Positions 22,169 to 31,228 of a DNA stretch of 64,000 bases are shown one piece after another (position 1 is the first letter of the stretch; every line of letters starts with the position of its first letter). The stretch lies in assembly GCA_902168205.1 (NCBI GenBank), contig CABHOK010000003.1:744001-808000 (forward strand), written 5' to 3'. Position numbers and translations under genes: made by a program. The DNA is from an uncultured Chitinophaga sp. GTDB taxonomy: Bacteria; Bacteroidota; Bacteroidia; Cytophagales; Cyclobacteriaceae. The notes under the pieces were generated by a model. That model made no database searches and was not told the DNA's origin. It was given only the letters and a program-made list of their open reading frames with translations.

Positions 22169-23409
22169 TGAAACGATATATAGGTATAGCAATTTTAAGT
22201 ATCGGATTTATTCCTGCCGTTGCACAGCAGTTTAAAGCAGAGGCAACGCTGCCTTTAACTGATGCGGATGGTTTCTATCGGGTATTGATTACGCCTGAAG
22301 TTGCAGCGTACCCTAACCAGACTTTCAGCAACGTGCGCCTATATGACGCACAACAAAAAGAGGTCCCCTATATACTGGAACAAGAGCAGCCGGTTTACCA
22401 GAAAGAACAATTTCGTGAGTATACTATCGTAGAAAAGAAACAGGAGCCGGGTTGCTGTACAATGCTTATCCTGGAAAATCCGGAGAAGGCCGCTATCAAC
22501 AATATAAACCTGCTCATTCGCAATGCCGAGGTGATAAAGGAAGCAACACTTTCAGGAAGTGACGATCAGAAGAGCTGGTTTGTCATCAAGGAGAAGTTTA
22601 CGCTTCAGTCCATCGATAATCCGAATGAAGCGGCTGCGATGAAAACGGTGAACTTCCCGTTGAGCAATTATACCTACTACCAGTTGCGTATCAATAACTC
22701 TACACAAGCTCCGTTGAATATCATCAAAGCCGGGTATTACAACGCGCTTACGTCAATAGGTGCGTACACAGAAGTGTCACCGCGAAGCATAGCAACGGCC
22801 GATAGCATCAAACAGAAAAAGACTTATATACATGTATTCTTTGATACGTTGCGTTTACTTGATAAAGTAGAATTGTCGTTAACGGGTACTCCTTACTTTA
22901 TGAGACAGGTAGATGTATACGAGCGCCAGGCACGGAACACGAAGAAAGGTGTAAAAGATTATTATGAGTTCGTTACATCATTCGGCATCAGCTCAGCGGG
23001 TGCAGCCATTGTACATTTACCCATGGTAAAAAGTCGCGAGCTTATGCTGGTAGTGGACAACCAGGATAATCCATCACTTACGGTATCATCTCTCAAAGTA
23101 CACCAGCTTAACCGTTACCTGGTGGCGTGGTTGAAGAAAGGAGAGAAGTATACTTTGCGCTTTGGCAACGAGCAACTCGCTGAACCATCGTACGATCTCG
23201 CGTTTTTTAAAGACAGCCTTTCGTATCAGTCAACGGTGCTGAAAGTACAGAATGTGCGGGCTATACAAGAGGCTGGTAAAAAGGAAGAGTCACCAACATT
23301 CTTTACTGACAAACGGGTTATCTGGGTAGCGATTATACTCGTGATTGGTATACTCGGCTTTATGTCCGTACGACTTATTCGGGAAACGAATACACAGAAG
23401 AAGGTATAA
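22165..23409 (+). CDS. DUF3999-like exported protein with C-terminal membrane anchor
   Basis: The 414-residue protein has a signal peptide (MKRYIGIAILSIGFIPAVAQ) and a long beta-rich periplasmic region. A single C-terminal membrane helix (WVAIILVIGILGFMSVRLI) precedes a short basic tail. It overlaps the DUF2339 gene by 4 bp, the usual partnership of the two families. The proteins probably form a membrane complex of unknown role. Confidence 0.75.
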   Translation: MMKRYIGIAILSIGFIPAVAQQFKAEATLPLTDADGFYRVLITPEVAAYPNQTFSNVRLYDAQQKEVPYILEQEQPVYQKEQFREYTIVEKKQEPGCCTMLILENPEKAAINNINLLIRNAEVIKEATLSGSDDQKSWFVIKEKFTLQSIDNPNEAAAMKTVNFPLSNYTYYQLRINNSTQAPLNIIKAGYYNALTSIGAYTEVSPRSIATADSIKQKKTYIHVFFDTLRLLDKVELSLTGTPYFMRQVDVYERQARNTKKGVKDYYEFVTSFGISSAGAAIVHLPMVKSRELMLVVDNQDNPSLTVSSLKVHQLNRYLVAWLKKGEKYTLRFGNEQLAEPSYDLAFFKDSLSYQSTVLKVQNVRAIQEAGKKEESPTFFTDKRVIWVAIILVIGILGFMSVRLIRETNTQKKV

Positions 23410-23428
23410 CAACTGCTATACCTTCTTC
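23397..23428. terminator. Bidirectional hairpin between convergent genes
   Basis: GAAGAAGGTATA (23397-23408) pairs perfectly with TATACCTTCTTC (23417-23428). It overlaps the DUF3999 stop codon and lies before the convergent gene ending at 23444. There is no long T-run, so its efficiency is uncertain. Confidence 0.5.
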
Positions 23429-23443
23429 TGAATTAATGTATAC

Positions 23444-23878
23444 CTACTGTGGAAACTTGAACGATTGCCGTGCAATCATCTTCCAACTGCCGGCCTGTTT
23501 CTGCCAAACAATCAATACACCAAGTTTTACGTTCCCCGGTTTACCGCCATCATTTGTTTTAGCAGTGAGTGTGTGGCGCACAAGCGCTACATTTCCAGCA
23601 ATGCTGATGGTTTGATCGGTGAGATCAATCGTAACAAAATCTGAGTTGCCATTGGTGAGATTATCAACAAAGGCAGCCTTGTCTTCAATCTTGCCAGCGG
23701 AGTGTCCATACGTCAATTCATTGGCAGCGAGTTTTTCCAGCGTAGCTTTATCGCTATCGACCATCGCTTTGCGCAGGGCTTCAACAGCGTTTGCTACTTC
23801 TTTTTCTTCGGCAGTTTGTGCCTGGGTTGTGGTTGCTATACTCATGAGTAATACGAAGAGGGTTAAGATAATTTTCAT
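23444..23878 (-). CDS. Secreted NTF2/SnoaL-like (DUF4440) protein
   Basis: ATG at 23878 gives a 144-residue protein with a signal peptide (MKIILTLFVLLMSIATTTQA). The rest matches small nuclear-transport-factor-2-like domains: VEALRKAMVDSDKATLEKLAANELTYGHS and VLIVWQKQAGSWKMIARQSFKFP. Family members bind or convert small ligands, but the role here is unknown. It lies 28 bp downstream of the acyl-CoA dehydrogenase stop, perhaps in one transcript. Confidence 0.8.
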   Translation of the reverse strand: MKIILTLFVLLMSIATTTQAQTAEEKEVANAVEALRKAMVDSDKATLEKLAANELTYGHSAGKIEDKAAFVDNLTNGNSDFVTIDLTDQTISIAGNVALVRHTLTAKTNDGGKPGNVKLGVLIVWQKQAGSWKMIARQSFKFPQ

Positions 23879-23906
23879 AACTATATAGGTTAACGAAGTG
23901 ACCTTG

Positions 23907-25262
23907 TTATACAAATGCACTTTGTCCGGTAATGGCGCGACCTACAATCAATGTGTTGATCTCTTTCGTGCCTTCATACGAATAGATCGCTTCCGAGTCG
24001 GCCACGAAGCGTGCTATATCATACTCGATCAATATACCATTGCCGCCAAACAGTTCACGGGCATGACTTACAATATCGCGTGTGCGCAACGTACAGAATA
24101 CCTTGGCAAGCGAAGCCTGTTCATCGGTAAGTTTACCAACGTCTTGTAACTGCGAAAGCCTGCATACCATGGTTTGCATAGCCGTAAGGTTGCTCAACAT
24201 TTCCACGAGTAAATCCTGTACCATCTGGAAGCTGCTGATGGTTCTGCCAAACTGTTTGCGTTCGTTGGTATAGCGCAGCGCACTTTCATACGCACCACGT
24301 GCACAGCCTACAGCTTGCCACGCTACACCGGCACGTGTCATGCGCAATACTTTCGCTGTGTCTTTAAACGATGTGGCATTTTGCAGTCGGTTGCTTTCAT
24401 GTACTTCACAATTGGTAAGTGTGATGAGTGCATTTTGTACAATGCGCAACGCCATCTTCCCTTTGATCTTATCGGCCTGAAAACCTTTTGTGCCTTTCTC
24501 TACAATGAAGCCTTTTACATTGCCATCGTCAAGATCGCGCGCCCAGATTACAACCAGGTCGGCAAAGGTAGCATTGCCGATCCATTTCTTTTGCCCGTTC
24601 AGAACCCACGTATCCCCTACACGCTTGCAGGTACAGGTCAATCCGCCGGCAGCACCAGAGCCAACTTCAGGCTCTGTTAATCCGAAGGCGCCAATCAATT
24701 CCATCTTCTGCATGCGCGGCAGCCATTGCTGTTTCTGTTCTTCGCTGCCGCAGTAATATATACTGCCCATAGCGAGTCCGCTTTGTACACCGAAGAATGT
24801 AGAGGTAGAGCAATCAACACGCGCCATCTCCATCGCGAGGAAACCTTCGAGTAAACTCGACATCCCCGGACAACCATAACCCTGATATGTAAGCCCGCAT
24901 ATATTCAGCTTCGCCATCTCGGGAATGATCTGATGCGGAAATTCATCCTTAAGCCAATACTCATTTGCTATAGGCTTGATGTGCTCCTGCATGAAAGCGC
25001 GTACCTGTAATTGTATAGCACGCTCTTCCGGAGTAAGCCATTGGTGTAGATCATAGAAGTCTCCGTCTATCTCCGGAAACTCATGCTTCTTCTTTCCACC
25101 CTCCATATACTTCATCAGCTTTTGCAAGTCTTCACCTTTCATGCTGCTGACGAGGCTTACCATTTTTGAAATATCTACTTTCTCGGAAAGTTTGCCGATC
25201 TGATCGAGATCGAGTTGCTGCAGTAATCCTACAGTTGATTTTATCTTCTTGAATATCGACAT
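23907..25262 (-). CDS. Acyl-CoA dehydrogenase, glutaryl-CoA dehydrogenase-like
   Basis: From the ATG at 25262 the enzyme has about 451 residues. The first 75 form an unusual helical extension before the family core (PEERAIQLQVRAFMQEHIKPI). The core shows GAFGLTEPEVGSGAAG (flavin region), GQKKWIGNATFADLVVIWA, and SYEGTKEINTLIVGRAITG with the catalytic glutamate in YEGT, as in glutaryl-CoA dehydrogenases. It oxidises an acyl-CoA with FAD. The natural substrate cannot be fixed from sequence. Confidence 0.9.
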   Translation of the reverse strand: MSIFKKIKSTVGLLQQLDLDQIGKLSEKVDISKMVSLVSSMKGEDLQKLMKYMEGGKKKHEFPEIDGDFYDLHQWLTPEERAIQLQVRAFMQEHIKPIANEYWLKDEFPHQIIPEMAKLNICGLTYQGYGCPGMSSLLEGFLAMEMARVDCSTSTFFGVQSGLAMGSIYYCGSEEQKQQWLPRMQKMELIGAFGLTEPEVGSGAAGGLTCTCKRVGDTWVLNGQKKWIGNATFADLVVIWARDLDDGNVKGFIVEKGTKGFQADKIKGKMALRIVQNALITLTNCEVHESNRLQNATSFKDTAKVLRMTRAGVAWQAVGCARGAYESALRYTNERKQFGRTISSFQMVQDLLVEMLSNLTAMQTMVCRLSQLQDVGKLTDEQASLAKVFCTLRTRDIVSHARELFGGNGILIEYDIARFVADSEAIYSYEGTKEINTLIVGRAITGQSAFV

Positions 25263-25361
25263 GCCTGTATCGTTGTTGAAAAACGAAGATAGAAGAAAGT
25301 AGGCAGCAGGCAAAAGTGGTTCGGGCAGAGCGGTAATTACCGAGGGAGAGATGTATAGATA

Positions 25362-25709
25362 TTATGTATCCGGAGATATACTTTTGGACTTGGCTGTTTT
25401 GGGAGCGGTTTCCTGCCACGATAAATTAAGCGCATCTTCGAACATGGATTTGCGCACACGCTTCAGTTCAATGCATGTCCAGCCGCGCTTGCCCCACGCA
25501 CCTTTTACCGGGTAAAATATAGTATTGTTGTATTTGCAGAACACGGATTGATCGACCGGGGATAATTTTACAACGGCACGCTTCTCCGAAGGCCATAACG
25601 TAAGGAATATACGTTTCTTGACGCGATAGGATGGACGACCCCAATGATCATGCTCATCGGTGTCGGGAAGAGACAAGGCCAGTTTATGTACGGTTTCAAG
25701 ATCGACCAT
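25362..25709 (-). CDS. MmcQ/YjbR-family protein
   Basis: The 115-residue protein has the family signature HDHWGRPSYRVKKRIFLTLWP, followed by VKLSPVDQSVFCKYN and GKRGWTCIELKRV. MmcQ/YjbR proteins adopt a CyaY-like fold and are annotated as DNA-binding, with little functional evidence. It stands alone between the acyl-CoA dehydrogenase and GMC oxidoreductase genes. Confidence 0.88.
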   Translation of the reverse strand: MVDLETVHKLALSLPDTDEHDHWGRPSYRVKKRIFLTLWPSEKRAVVKLSPVDQSVFCKYNNTIFYPVKGAWGKRGWTCIELKRVRKSMFEDALNLSWQETAPKTAKSKSISPDT

Positions 25710-25782
25710 ATATAAAATACAATTTATAGCGCAAGATATATAGTATGCGGCATTTTGAGATTGTATGAACGCGACATCCCGG

Positions 25783-27507
25783 TTACAGGTTTTGTCTTTT
25801 TAGCTCATTAACGGCATAACGTGCTGCACGTGCCGTTAAGGCCATGTATAAAATCGATGGACTCTGGTTGCCGGTGCTCGTCATGCAGGCACCATCGGTT
25901 ACAAATACATTCTTGCAGGCGTGCAACTGGTTCCAGGCATTGAGCAGTGAAGTCTTGGGATCTTTACCCATGCGACAACCGCCCATCTCGTGAATGTCCA
26001 ATCCGGGAGCTTGTTGGGTATCATACGCATCTATATTTTTACACCCGGCCTTCTCCAGCATCTCCGAGCTTTGGGTAATGAAGTCTTTGATCATCTTTTC
26101 ATCATTGTCATCATACCCAACCGATGTTACCAGCAACGGTATACCCCATTGATCTTTTTCTGTATCACTCAGCCGCACGTGGTTGGTTTCTTTCGGTATC
26201 GTTTCACCTTGCATATACATATAGGCCCGCCAGTTACCGGACGATGCCACAGCTTCTTTCAATGCAGAACCACACGCAGCATCCACAGCTTCCTGTTTAC
26301 CACGGGTACGGTATGCGCCCGTGAACGTGGTAAAGCCTCCCATGTAGTCGGTGTCCTGTTTGCCAAGATTACGGTAATTGGCAAGGATAGGCTCGGTAGG
26401 ATTTCTGCCGTAGTAATACTGATCGTCAAAGCCATCCATATCAGCACTCACGGATGCGCGGTAATTATGGAAGGCTATATATTTACCGAGTAATCCATTG
26501 TCATTGCCAAGTCCGGCCGGGAAACGATTGGAGGTTGAGTTAAGCAGTATAAGATTACTGTTCAGTGCCGATGCATTCACAAAGATTACTTTTGCAAAAT
26601 ACTCGGTTGCTTCATGGGTATTGGCATCGATGATGCGCACACCTTTGGCTTTACCCTTTTGGTCATCGTATAGTATAGAATGAACAACAGCATGCGGACG
26701 TATGGTAAGATTACCGGTCTTCTGTGCCCACGGTAATGTAGATGAGACAGAACTGAAGTATCCGCCAAACGGACAACCGCGCATACACAGGTTGCGTGCC
26801 TGGCATTTACCGCGACCTTGCTGCAAATGTATATCCTGCGGTTGTGTTATGTGCGCCCAACGCGCCTGCACAAGAAAGCGATCTTTATAGTGCTGCTGTA
26901 TACTTTTCTGAACATGCGCTTCAACACAATTGAAGTCGAACGGAGGGAGGAACTCGCCATCGGGCATAGCTTCTATACCATCGTTATTGCCACATACGCC
27001 AATGAACTTCTCTACGTGCGAGTACCATGGAGCAATATCATTATACCCGATAGGCCATTCTATACCATAACCAAATTTAGCAGGTGCTATAAATTCATGT
27101 TTACTCCATCGCTGACAGGCGCGTCCCCAGATGATAGATTTGCCACCCACCTGGTATCCGCGAATCCAATCGAAAGGCTTGTCTTGTATATAGGGATGAT
27201 CTTTATCCTGTATAAAGAAATGCTGTGTGTCTTCACCGAATCCAGCAGCTTTGCTGATAAGCGGGTTAGCGTCTCTATATTCCTGCGTCACTCTTCCTCG
27301 ATGTGTGAATTCCCACGGATGTTTGGTCGCGGTAGGGTAATCTTTGTTGTGAACTATATTTCGTCCGCGCTCCAGTACCAATGTCCGTAATCCATGCTCG
27401 CATAATTCTTTGGCGGCCCATCCTCCGGAAATTCCGGAGCCGATCACAATTGCATCGAATGTGTTTTGGTCGATGCCTGTGCTGTTAACGTTGATTGGTG
27501 AAATCAT
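25783..27507 (-). CDS. GMC-family FAD-dependent oxidoreductase
   Basis: The 574-residue protein has the N-terminal FAD-binding motif DAIVIGSGISGGWAAKEL with the acceptor residues VLERGR. It also has the family-typical VGGKSIIWGRACQRW and a C-terminal block (HEMGGCRMGKDPKTS, then TDGACMTSTGNQSPSILYMAL) that holds the catalytic His/Asn region. It resembles the large subunit of Bacteroidota sugar or polyol dehydrogenases. The usual small gluconate-dehydrogenase-type subunit is not adjacent. No signal peptide is seen. Confidence 0.9.
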   Translation of the reverse strand: MISPINVNSTGIDQNTFDAIVIGSGISGGWAAKELCEHGLRTLVLERGRNIVHNKDYPTATKHPWEFTHRGRVTQEYRDANPLISKAAGFGEDTQHFFIQDKDHPYIQDKPFDWIRGYQVGGKSIIWGRACQRWSKHEFIAPAKFGYGIEWPIGYNDIAPWYSHVEKFIGVCGNNDGIEAMPDGEFLPPFDFNCVEAHVQKSIQQHYKDRFLVQARWAHITQPQDIHLQQGRGKCQARNLCMRGCPFGGYFSSVSSTLPWAQKTGNLTIRPHAVVHSILYDDQKGKAKGVRIIDANTHEATEYFAKVIFVNASALNSNLILLNSTSNRFPAGLGNDNGLLGKYIAFHNYRASVSADMDGFDDQYYYGRNPTEPILANYRNLGKQDTDYMGGFTTFTGAYRTRGKQEAVDAACGSALKEAVASSGNWRAYMYMQGETIPKETNHVRLSDTEKDQWGIPLLVTSVGYDDNDEKMIKDFITQSSEMLEKAGCKNIDAYDTQQAPGLDIHEMGGCRMGKDPKTSLLNAWNQLHACKNVFVTDGACMTSTGNQSPSILYMALTARAARYAVNELKRQNL

Positions 27508-27545
27508 AGAGAGGGTTTGGTGTAATGGAGATGGTGCTTCTAAGC

Positions 27546-27655
27546 ATCAGAGTCCCGGAGACCGGTGACTCTGATTGGGTTCATGTCTTTATATGTTTCC
27601 TTATAGTATAGTTCTGCCTCTAAATTATCAAAGTCCGGAAACCGGTGACTCTGAT
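27546..27655. repeat. Two direct copies of an imperfect palindrome
   Basis: ATCAGAGTC (27546-27554) pairs with GACTCTGAT (27567-27575). A second copy at 27627-27655 repeats GTCCGGA, ACCGGTGACTCTGAT and has one stem mismatch. The pair lies between the GMC and M1 peptidase genes and looks like dispersed REP-like elements. Confidence 0.6.
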
Positions 27656-27670
27656 GGCGGCTCATAAATG

Positions 27671-29260
27671 CTACTCGTATATTACGCGCTTCAGGTAAAA
27701 CACTTCCGGGTCAATAACCGGTGTTGTTGAACTGGTTATTGTTGTCCCTTCTTTATCCAGTGTTACACGTTTTGTTCCGGCATCAGTCTGTATATCGATT
27801 GGAAACGGAGTGTCAAAATTTAACGGTTCAATTTTGTATTTATTGTCAGCCGTCTGTTTAACGAGTATCTCCAGTTTATTGGTAGTATACAGGAACAGGT
27901 CAAAATAAGGTTTCAGATTTTGTCCTGAAGCTTTGCTGAACAACTGCTCTACATCCTCGGTGCTCACGAGGTGATCGTAGGTATACTGCGGATCGGTAGC
28001 AAGCTTCTTCAGGGTTGGGAAGAATATATCATCACCAATTACATAGCGTATGGTGTGCAAGAAGAACGCTCCCTTACCGTAAATGTCTCCGTGGTATACT
28101 ACATCCGTGTCCAGGTTCTTTCCCTGTACAATCGCTTTTTGATTTTGTGTAGCACGCGCGGTTTGCTGCATGCGCTTTCGGTAGGCAGCTTCTCCGTCCA
28201 GCTCGCGCGTATATAGATGATCGCCAAACGTGCAGATACCCTCCTGTATCCACATATCAGCCCAATCTATACCGGTGACTTTGTTACCCCACCATTCGTG
28301 TCCGAGTTCGTGGTGTAACAGCCAGTCGAAATCTTTACCACCTGCTTTTGCATACCGGAATTTGTTACCGTATGCATTAAGAGATTGATGCTCCATGCCG
28401 AGGTGTGGTGTTTCGCAGATCGCGATCTTCTCTTTTACCCAGGGATATTCGCCAAAGTATTTTTCCTGCACCCGTACACTTTGTTCAAATATATCCAGCA
28501 GGTGTTTTGCGCGATGTTTGTGTTCTTCCAATATATAGATCTGCAGCGGCACGTTATTGCCATTCACGGTAGTATAGTCGCGGGATACGATAACATACTT
28601 CCCGATGTTGAAAAGTATACTATAGTTGTTAATGGTATAGCTGGTCTTCCAGTGATAGGTGCTCTTGTTGCCTTTGGTAGAAACGTTTTTGAGTAGACCA
28701 GGACCAGCTACATATAGTCCTTTTGGTACCGTGATGATGAGGTCCGCACCTTCGTTTGGTTCATCGCTGGGATGATCTTTACACGGATAGTATATCTTGG
28801 CGCCTTCACTCTGACACGTAATGGCTACCCACGGATTGCCGAGTGAATCTTTCGCCCACTGAAAACCTCCGATCCACGGTGCGCGTTCGGCTATACCGGG
28901 CTTGCCTCCGTACGCAATCTTTACTTTAACTTTTCCGGCTGCCACGGGTGTAGCAGGAGTAATGCGTATCAGGTCATCGTCTTGTGTAAAGGGTTGTTCT
29001 TTTTTGTTTACCCATACTTTCTTTACGGTTAACAAATGTACCAGGTCGAATAATAAAACATCCGTTGCTTTTGATGTGATCAGATCGATCTCGGCATAGC
29101 CATCTATACTTTGTTGTGCCGGATCAACATCCAGTGCGATGGTATAATGCCGGATGTCCATCAAGGCCTGCTCAGGTTTTAAGATACCACCTGATTTCAG
29201 GTTCTGTGCCTGAACACTGCTGATAAAAATGATTGATACAAGTAGAAGGAGACTTCGCAT
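27671..29260 (-). CDS. Secreted M1-family zinc aminopeptidase
   Basis: The 529-residue precursor begins with a signal peptide (MRSLLLLVSIIFISSVQA). The gluzincin site HHELGHEWW gives H317, E318 and H321, with third ligand E340 in WIQEGICTF. GMEHQS (288-293) stands in place of the canonical GAMEN exopeptidase motif. It should cleave N-terminal residues from peptides in the periplasm. It is shorter than classical PepN because it lacks the large C-terminal helical domain. Confidence 0.92.
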   Translation of the reverse strand: MRSLLLLVSIIFISSVQAQNLKSGGILKPEQALMDIRHYTIALDVDPAQQSIDGYAEIDLITSKATDVLLFDLVHLLTVKKVWVNKKEQPFTQDDDLIRITPATPVAAGKVKVKIAYGGKPGIAERAPWIGGFQWAKDSLGNPWVAITCQSEGAKIYYPCKDHPSDEPNEGADLIITVPKGLYVAGPGLLKNVSTKGNKSTYHWKTSYTINNYSILFNIGKYVIVSRDYTTVNGNNVPLQIYILEEHKHRAKHLLDIFEQSVRVQEKYFGEYPWVKEKIAICETPHLGMEHQSLNAYGNKFRYAKAGGKDFDWLLHHELGHEWWGNKVTGIDWADMWIQEGICTFGDHLYTRELDGEAAYRKRMQQTARATQNQKAIVQGKNLDTDVVYHGDIYGKGAFFLHTIRYVIGDDIFFPTLKKLATDPQYTYDHLVSTEDVEQLFSKASGQNLKPYFDLFLYTTNKLEILVKQTADNKYKIEPLNFDTPFPIDIQTDAGTKRVTLDKEGTTITSSTTPVIDPEVFYLKRVIYE

Positions 29261-29412
29261 ACGTAGTTTAAGTTTTTTTTCAAGTTAAGGTTTTAGCAAT
29301 CAATATAGAAGACTACAAGGAAACACTACATGAGAGGATGGGATAGGGGAGAATTGGTTTGGAAATTGGAAAATTTGAAGATTGGAATATTAAGAAGTTC
29401 TGTGCCCAGAAG

Positions 29413-29458
29413 ACTTTCCGACTTCCCGGACTTCCCGACTTCCCGGACTTCCCGACTC
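29413..29458. repeat. Minisatellite of about 9-10 bp units
   Basis: Units of GACTTCCCG and GGACTTCCCG alternate in tandem about five times upstream of the outer-membrane protein gene. A GA-rich low-complexity tract (29330-29395) precedes it. No coding function is supported. Confidence 0.7.
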
Positions 29459-29550
29459 TTCCTACTCCTGCCTTCCAAAAAAAATCTTCCAACCACATGG
29501 GGGTACCACCCAACTCCATTGTCATAAAGGCGATTAAACACAAAACGGTT

Positions 29551-30210
29551 ATGAAAAAGAATCTTACGAGTATGACATTATTCCTGCTGCTGATCGCTGG
29601 CTGCGCGTACGCTCAGGATGAGATGCAAACAGTTTTTAAAAGCGGAGGACGTATAACAGGTTATGGTGCACTTACCAATAAGTTTACTGGTATACGTGGC
29701 AAGTATGCAAATATATCCGGTGTATATGGTGGAGTATATTTGAATCAGCGCTTGTTTTTAGGGTTAGGTGGGGCTGCATCTACCAATGATATAGCAGTGC
29801 CTGCGGAATATAGCGCTATACCGGGTGCTGACCTCACGTATCAATACGGGCAATGTGGTTTGGTAACGGAGTATGTATTGAATTCCAATAAACTTTTTCA
29901 CGTAACGTTCAGCCTCTTTTCGGGTGCAGGGTTTACGCTTCAATATGATCGCCATGACTGGGACGACTGGGATGATTGGGATGATGATGACGATTTTGAT
30001 GATCGTTGGGACCGCGATAACTCGCACGATGAAAACTGGTTCACGGTAGTGGAGCCAGGTGTACAGGTTGAGGTAAATGTTTTCAAGTGGATGCGTTTCA
30101 GCCCGGGTGTAAGTTACCGTGCTGCGTTTGGTAGTGATGGAAAAGGTTTATCCGACAGTGACCTGAGTGATATATCCTACAACGTTACTTTGAAGTTTGG
30201 ACGATTCTAA
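29551..30210 (+). CDS. Outer-membrane beta-barrel-like protein with Asp/Trp-rich loop
   Basis: From ATG at 29551 the 219-residue precursor has a signal peptide (MKKNLTSMTLFLLLIAGCAYA) and alternating amphipathic strands, ending SYNVTLKFGRF with a terminal aromatic residue as in beta-barrels. Around residues 130-157 is an extremely acidic insert made of repeated DWD and DD units with WDR, likely an extracellular or metal-binding loop. The function is unknown. A bidirectional terminator follows. Confidence 0.7.
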   Translation: MKKNLTSMTLFLLLIAGCAYAQDEMQTVFKSGGRITGYGALTNKFTGIRGKYANISGVYGGVYLNQRLFLGLGGAASTNDIAVPAEYSAIPGADLTYQYGQCGLVTEYVLNSNKLFHVTFSLFSGAGFTLQYDRHDWDDWDDWDDDDDFDDRWDRDNSHDENWFTVVEPGVQVEVNVFKWMRFSPGVSYRAAFGSDGKGLSDSDLSDISYNVTLKFGRF

Positions 30211-30219
30211 ACATCAGGG

Positions 30220-30258
30220 AAAAAGGTCGCGGATGTAGTATTACTCCGCGACCTTTTT
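30220..30258. terminator. Bidirectional intrinsic terminator
   Basis: AAAAAGGTCGCGGA (30220-30233) pairs perfectly with TCCGCGACCTTTTT (30245-30258). The 14-bp stem with A-run and T-run serves both the outer-membrane protein gene and the convergent small membrane protein gene, whose stop codon lies inside the hairpin. Confidence 0.88.
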
Positions 30259-30549
30259 CTGTTTAAATATATAGTTGTCGATGGATTCACAACCGGAGTC
30301 GTGGTTGTGCTTCATGATCCAGGCAACATTCTTGCCGTTCTTCTGCAATTGCTTTTGATGCTCGGCACGTCTCACCAGCATATAGAGTAGTATCATCAGT
30401 ATAATAATCAGTACATATACCAAAGCAATGATGGAGCGTTTCATTTTTATGTAACGCGAATGCCTTGCCATAAGCTTGTTATAGTTCCGGTGCCGTGCTA
30501 TCTGCCCGGGACTGATCGTACGCCTCAATCGTATTTCATTCCTTGACAT
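30241..30549 (-). CDS. Small single-span membrane protein, possible anti-sigma partner
   Basis: This 102-residue protein is not recognised. It has a basic N-terminus (SRNEIRLRRT), one clear membrane helix (SIIALVYVLIIILMILLYMLV at about 39-59) and a short polar tail. Its start overlaps the end of the ECF sigma gene by 14 bp, so the two are translationally coupled. Small membrane proteins in this position often act as anti-sigma factors; that role is inferred only from context. Confidence 0.5.
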   Translation of the reverse strand: MSRNEIRLRRTISPGQIARHRNYNKLMARHSRYIKMKRSIIALVYVLIIILMILLYMLVRRAEHQKQLQKNGKNVAWIMKHNHDSGCESIDNYIFKQKKVAE

Positions 30550-31114
30550 CGTACTTAATGCGTATGTTAAAGTTTTTTCGTAATCGGTCTAATGCCCTGT
30601 AGGTTCGCATCTTTGCTCCGCTCTCGGTTATATCGAGGATGAAAGCAATTTCCTTAAAATCTTTGTCTTCAAAAAAGCGAAGCTCCAATACTTGCAGCAT
30701 ATCGGTGGGTAATTCTTTGAAGTACCGCAGCAATTGCTCCATCATCTCTTCATCCCAGCCGTCATTTGCCTGCTCGAACAACTCGCGTACGCGCACTTCT
30801 TCAATGCTGAATACTTTGTCGTTCTTCTTTTTGCGATAGTGTTTGTTCACTTCATTGCTGGCAATCTTGTATAGCCAGGCGGAGAAAGGCACCCCGCGAA
30901 ATTCATAACGGCCTATATTTTTAAGCACACTTAAAAAAGTCTGCGAACAAAGATCATCCGTCAGTTCTTCATCATCGGTTTGGCGGTAAATGAAGTTGAA
31001 AATGCGGTCAAAGTATTTTTCGTAAAGCTCTCCGAAAGCCTTAGGATTCCGCTTGGCCCGTTCCAGGATGGCGTACTCGTGTTGTATCTCGGCTTCTGTC
31101 ATGCTGCGCTGCAA
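30536..31114 (-). CDS. ECF-type RNA polymerase sigma factor
   Basis: The protein of about 190 residues has sigma region 2 (NPKAFGELYEKYFDRIFNFIYRQ, then GVPFSAWLYKIASNEVNKHYR) and region 4 (LPTDMLQVLELRFFEDKDFKEIAFILDI, then GAKMRTYRALDRLRK). It belongs to the RpoE-like ECF group. A second in-frame ATG 12 bp downstream is an alternative start. It is followed by the overlapping small membrane protein. Confidence 0.93.
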   Translation of the reverse strand: MQRSMTEAEIQHEYAILERAKRNPKAFGELYEKYFDRIFNFIYRQTDDEELTDDLCSQTFLSVLKNIGRYEFRGVPFSAWLYKIASNEVNKHYRKKKNDKVFSIEEVRVRELFEQANDGWDEEMMEQLLRYFKELPTDMLQVLELRFFEDKDFKEIAFILDITESGAKMRTYRALDRLRKNFNIRIKYDVKE

Positions 31115-31176
31115 CTACAACACTATAATCCGAAGGAATAAACAAAGTCACAAGTGGCGGGTAATTTTAGTTATAC

Positions 31177-31220
31177 TCATAGCCGATCGTGCGCTATTCA
31201 CACGCAACGATCGGCTATGA
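31177..31220. terminator. Strong hairpin downstream of the ABC permease gene
   Basis: CATAGCCGATCGT (31178-31190) pairs perfectly with ACGATCGGCTATG (31207-31219), extended by a T-A pair. It sits between the permease stop and the upstream side of the sigma gene, as expected for a terminator or mRNA-end stabiliser, although there is no T-run. Confidence 0.5.
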
Positions 31221-31228
31221 GATGATAT

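Noticed and set aside
29359-29550. Upstream extension of the outer-membrane protein gene
   Set aside because: It would translate the minisatellite and GA-rich tract and bury a clean signal peptide that starts at 29551.
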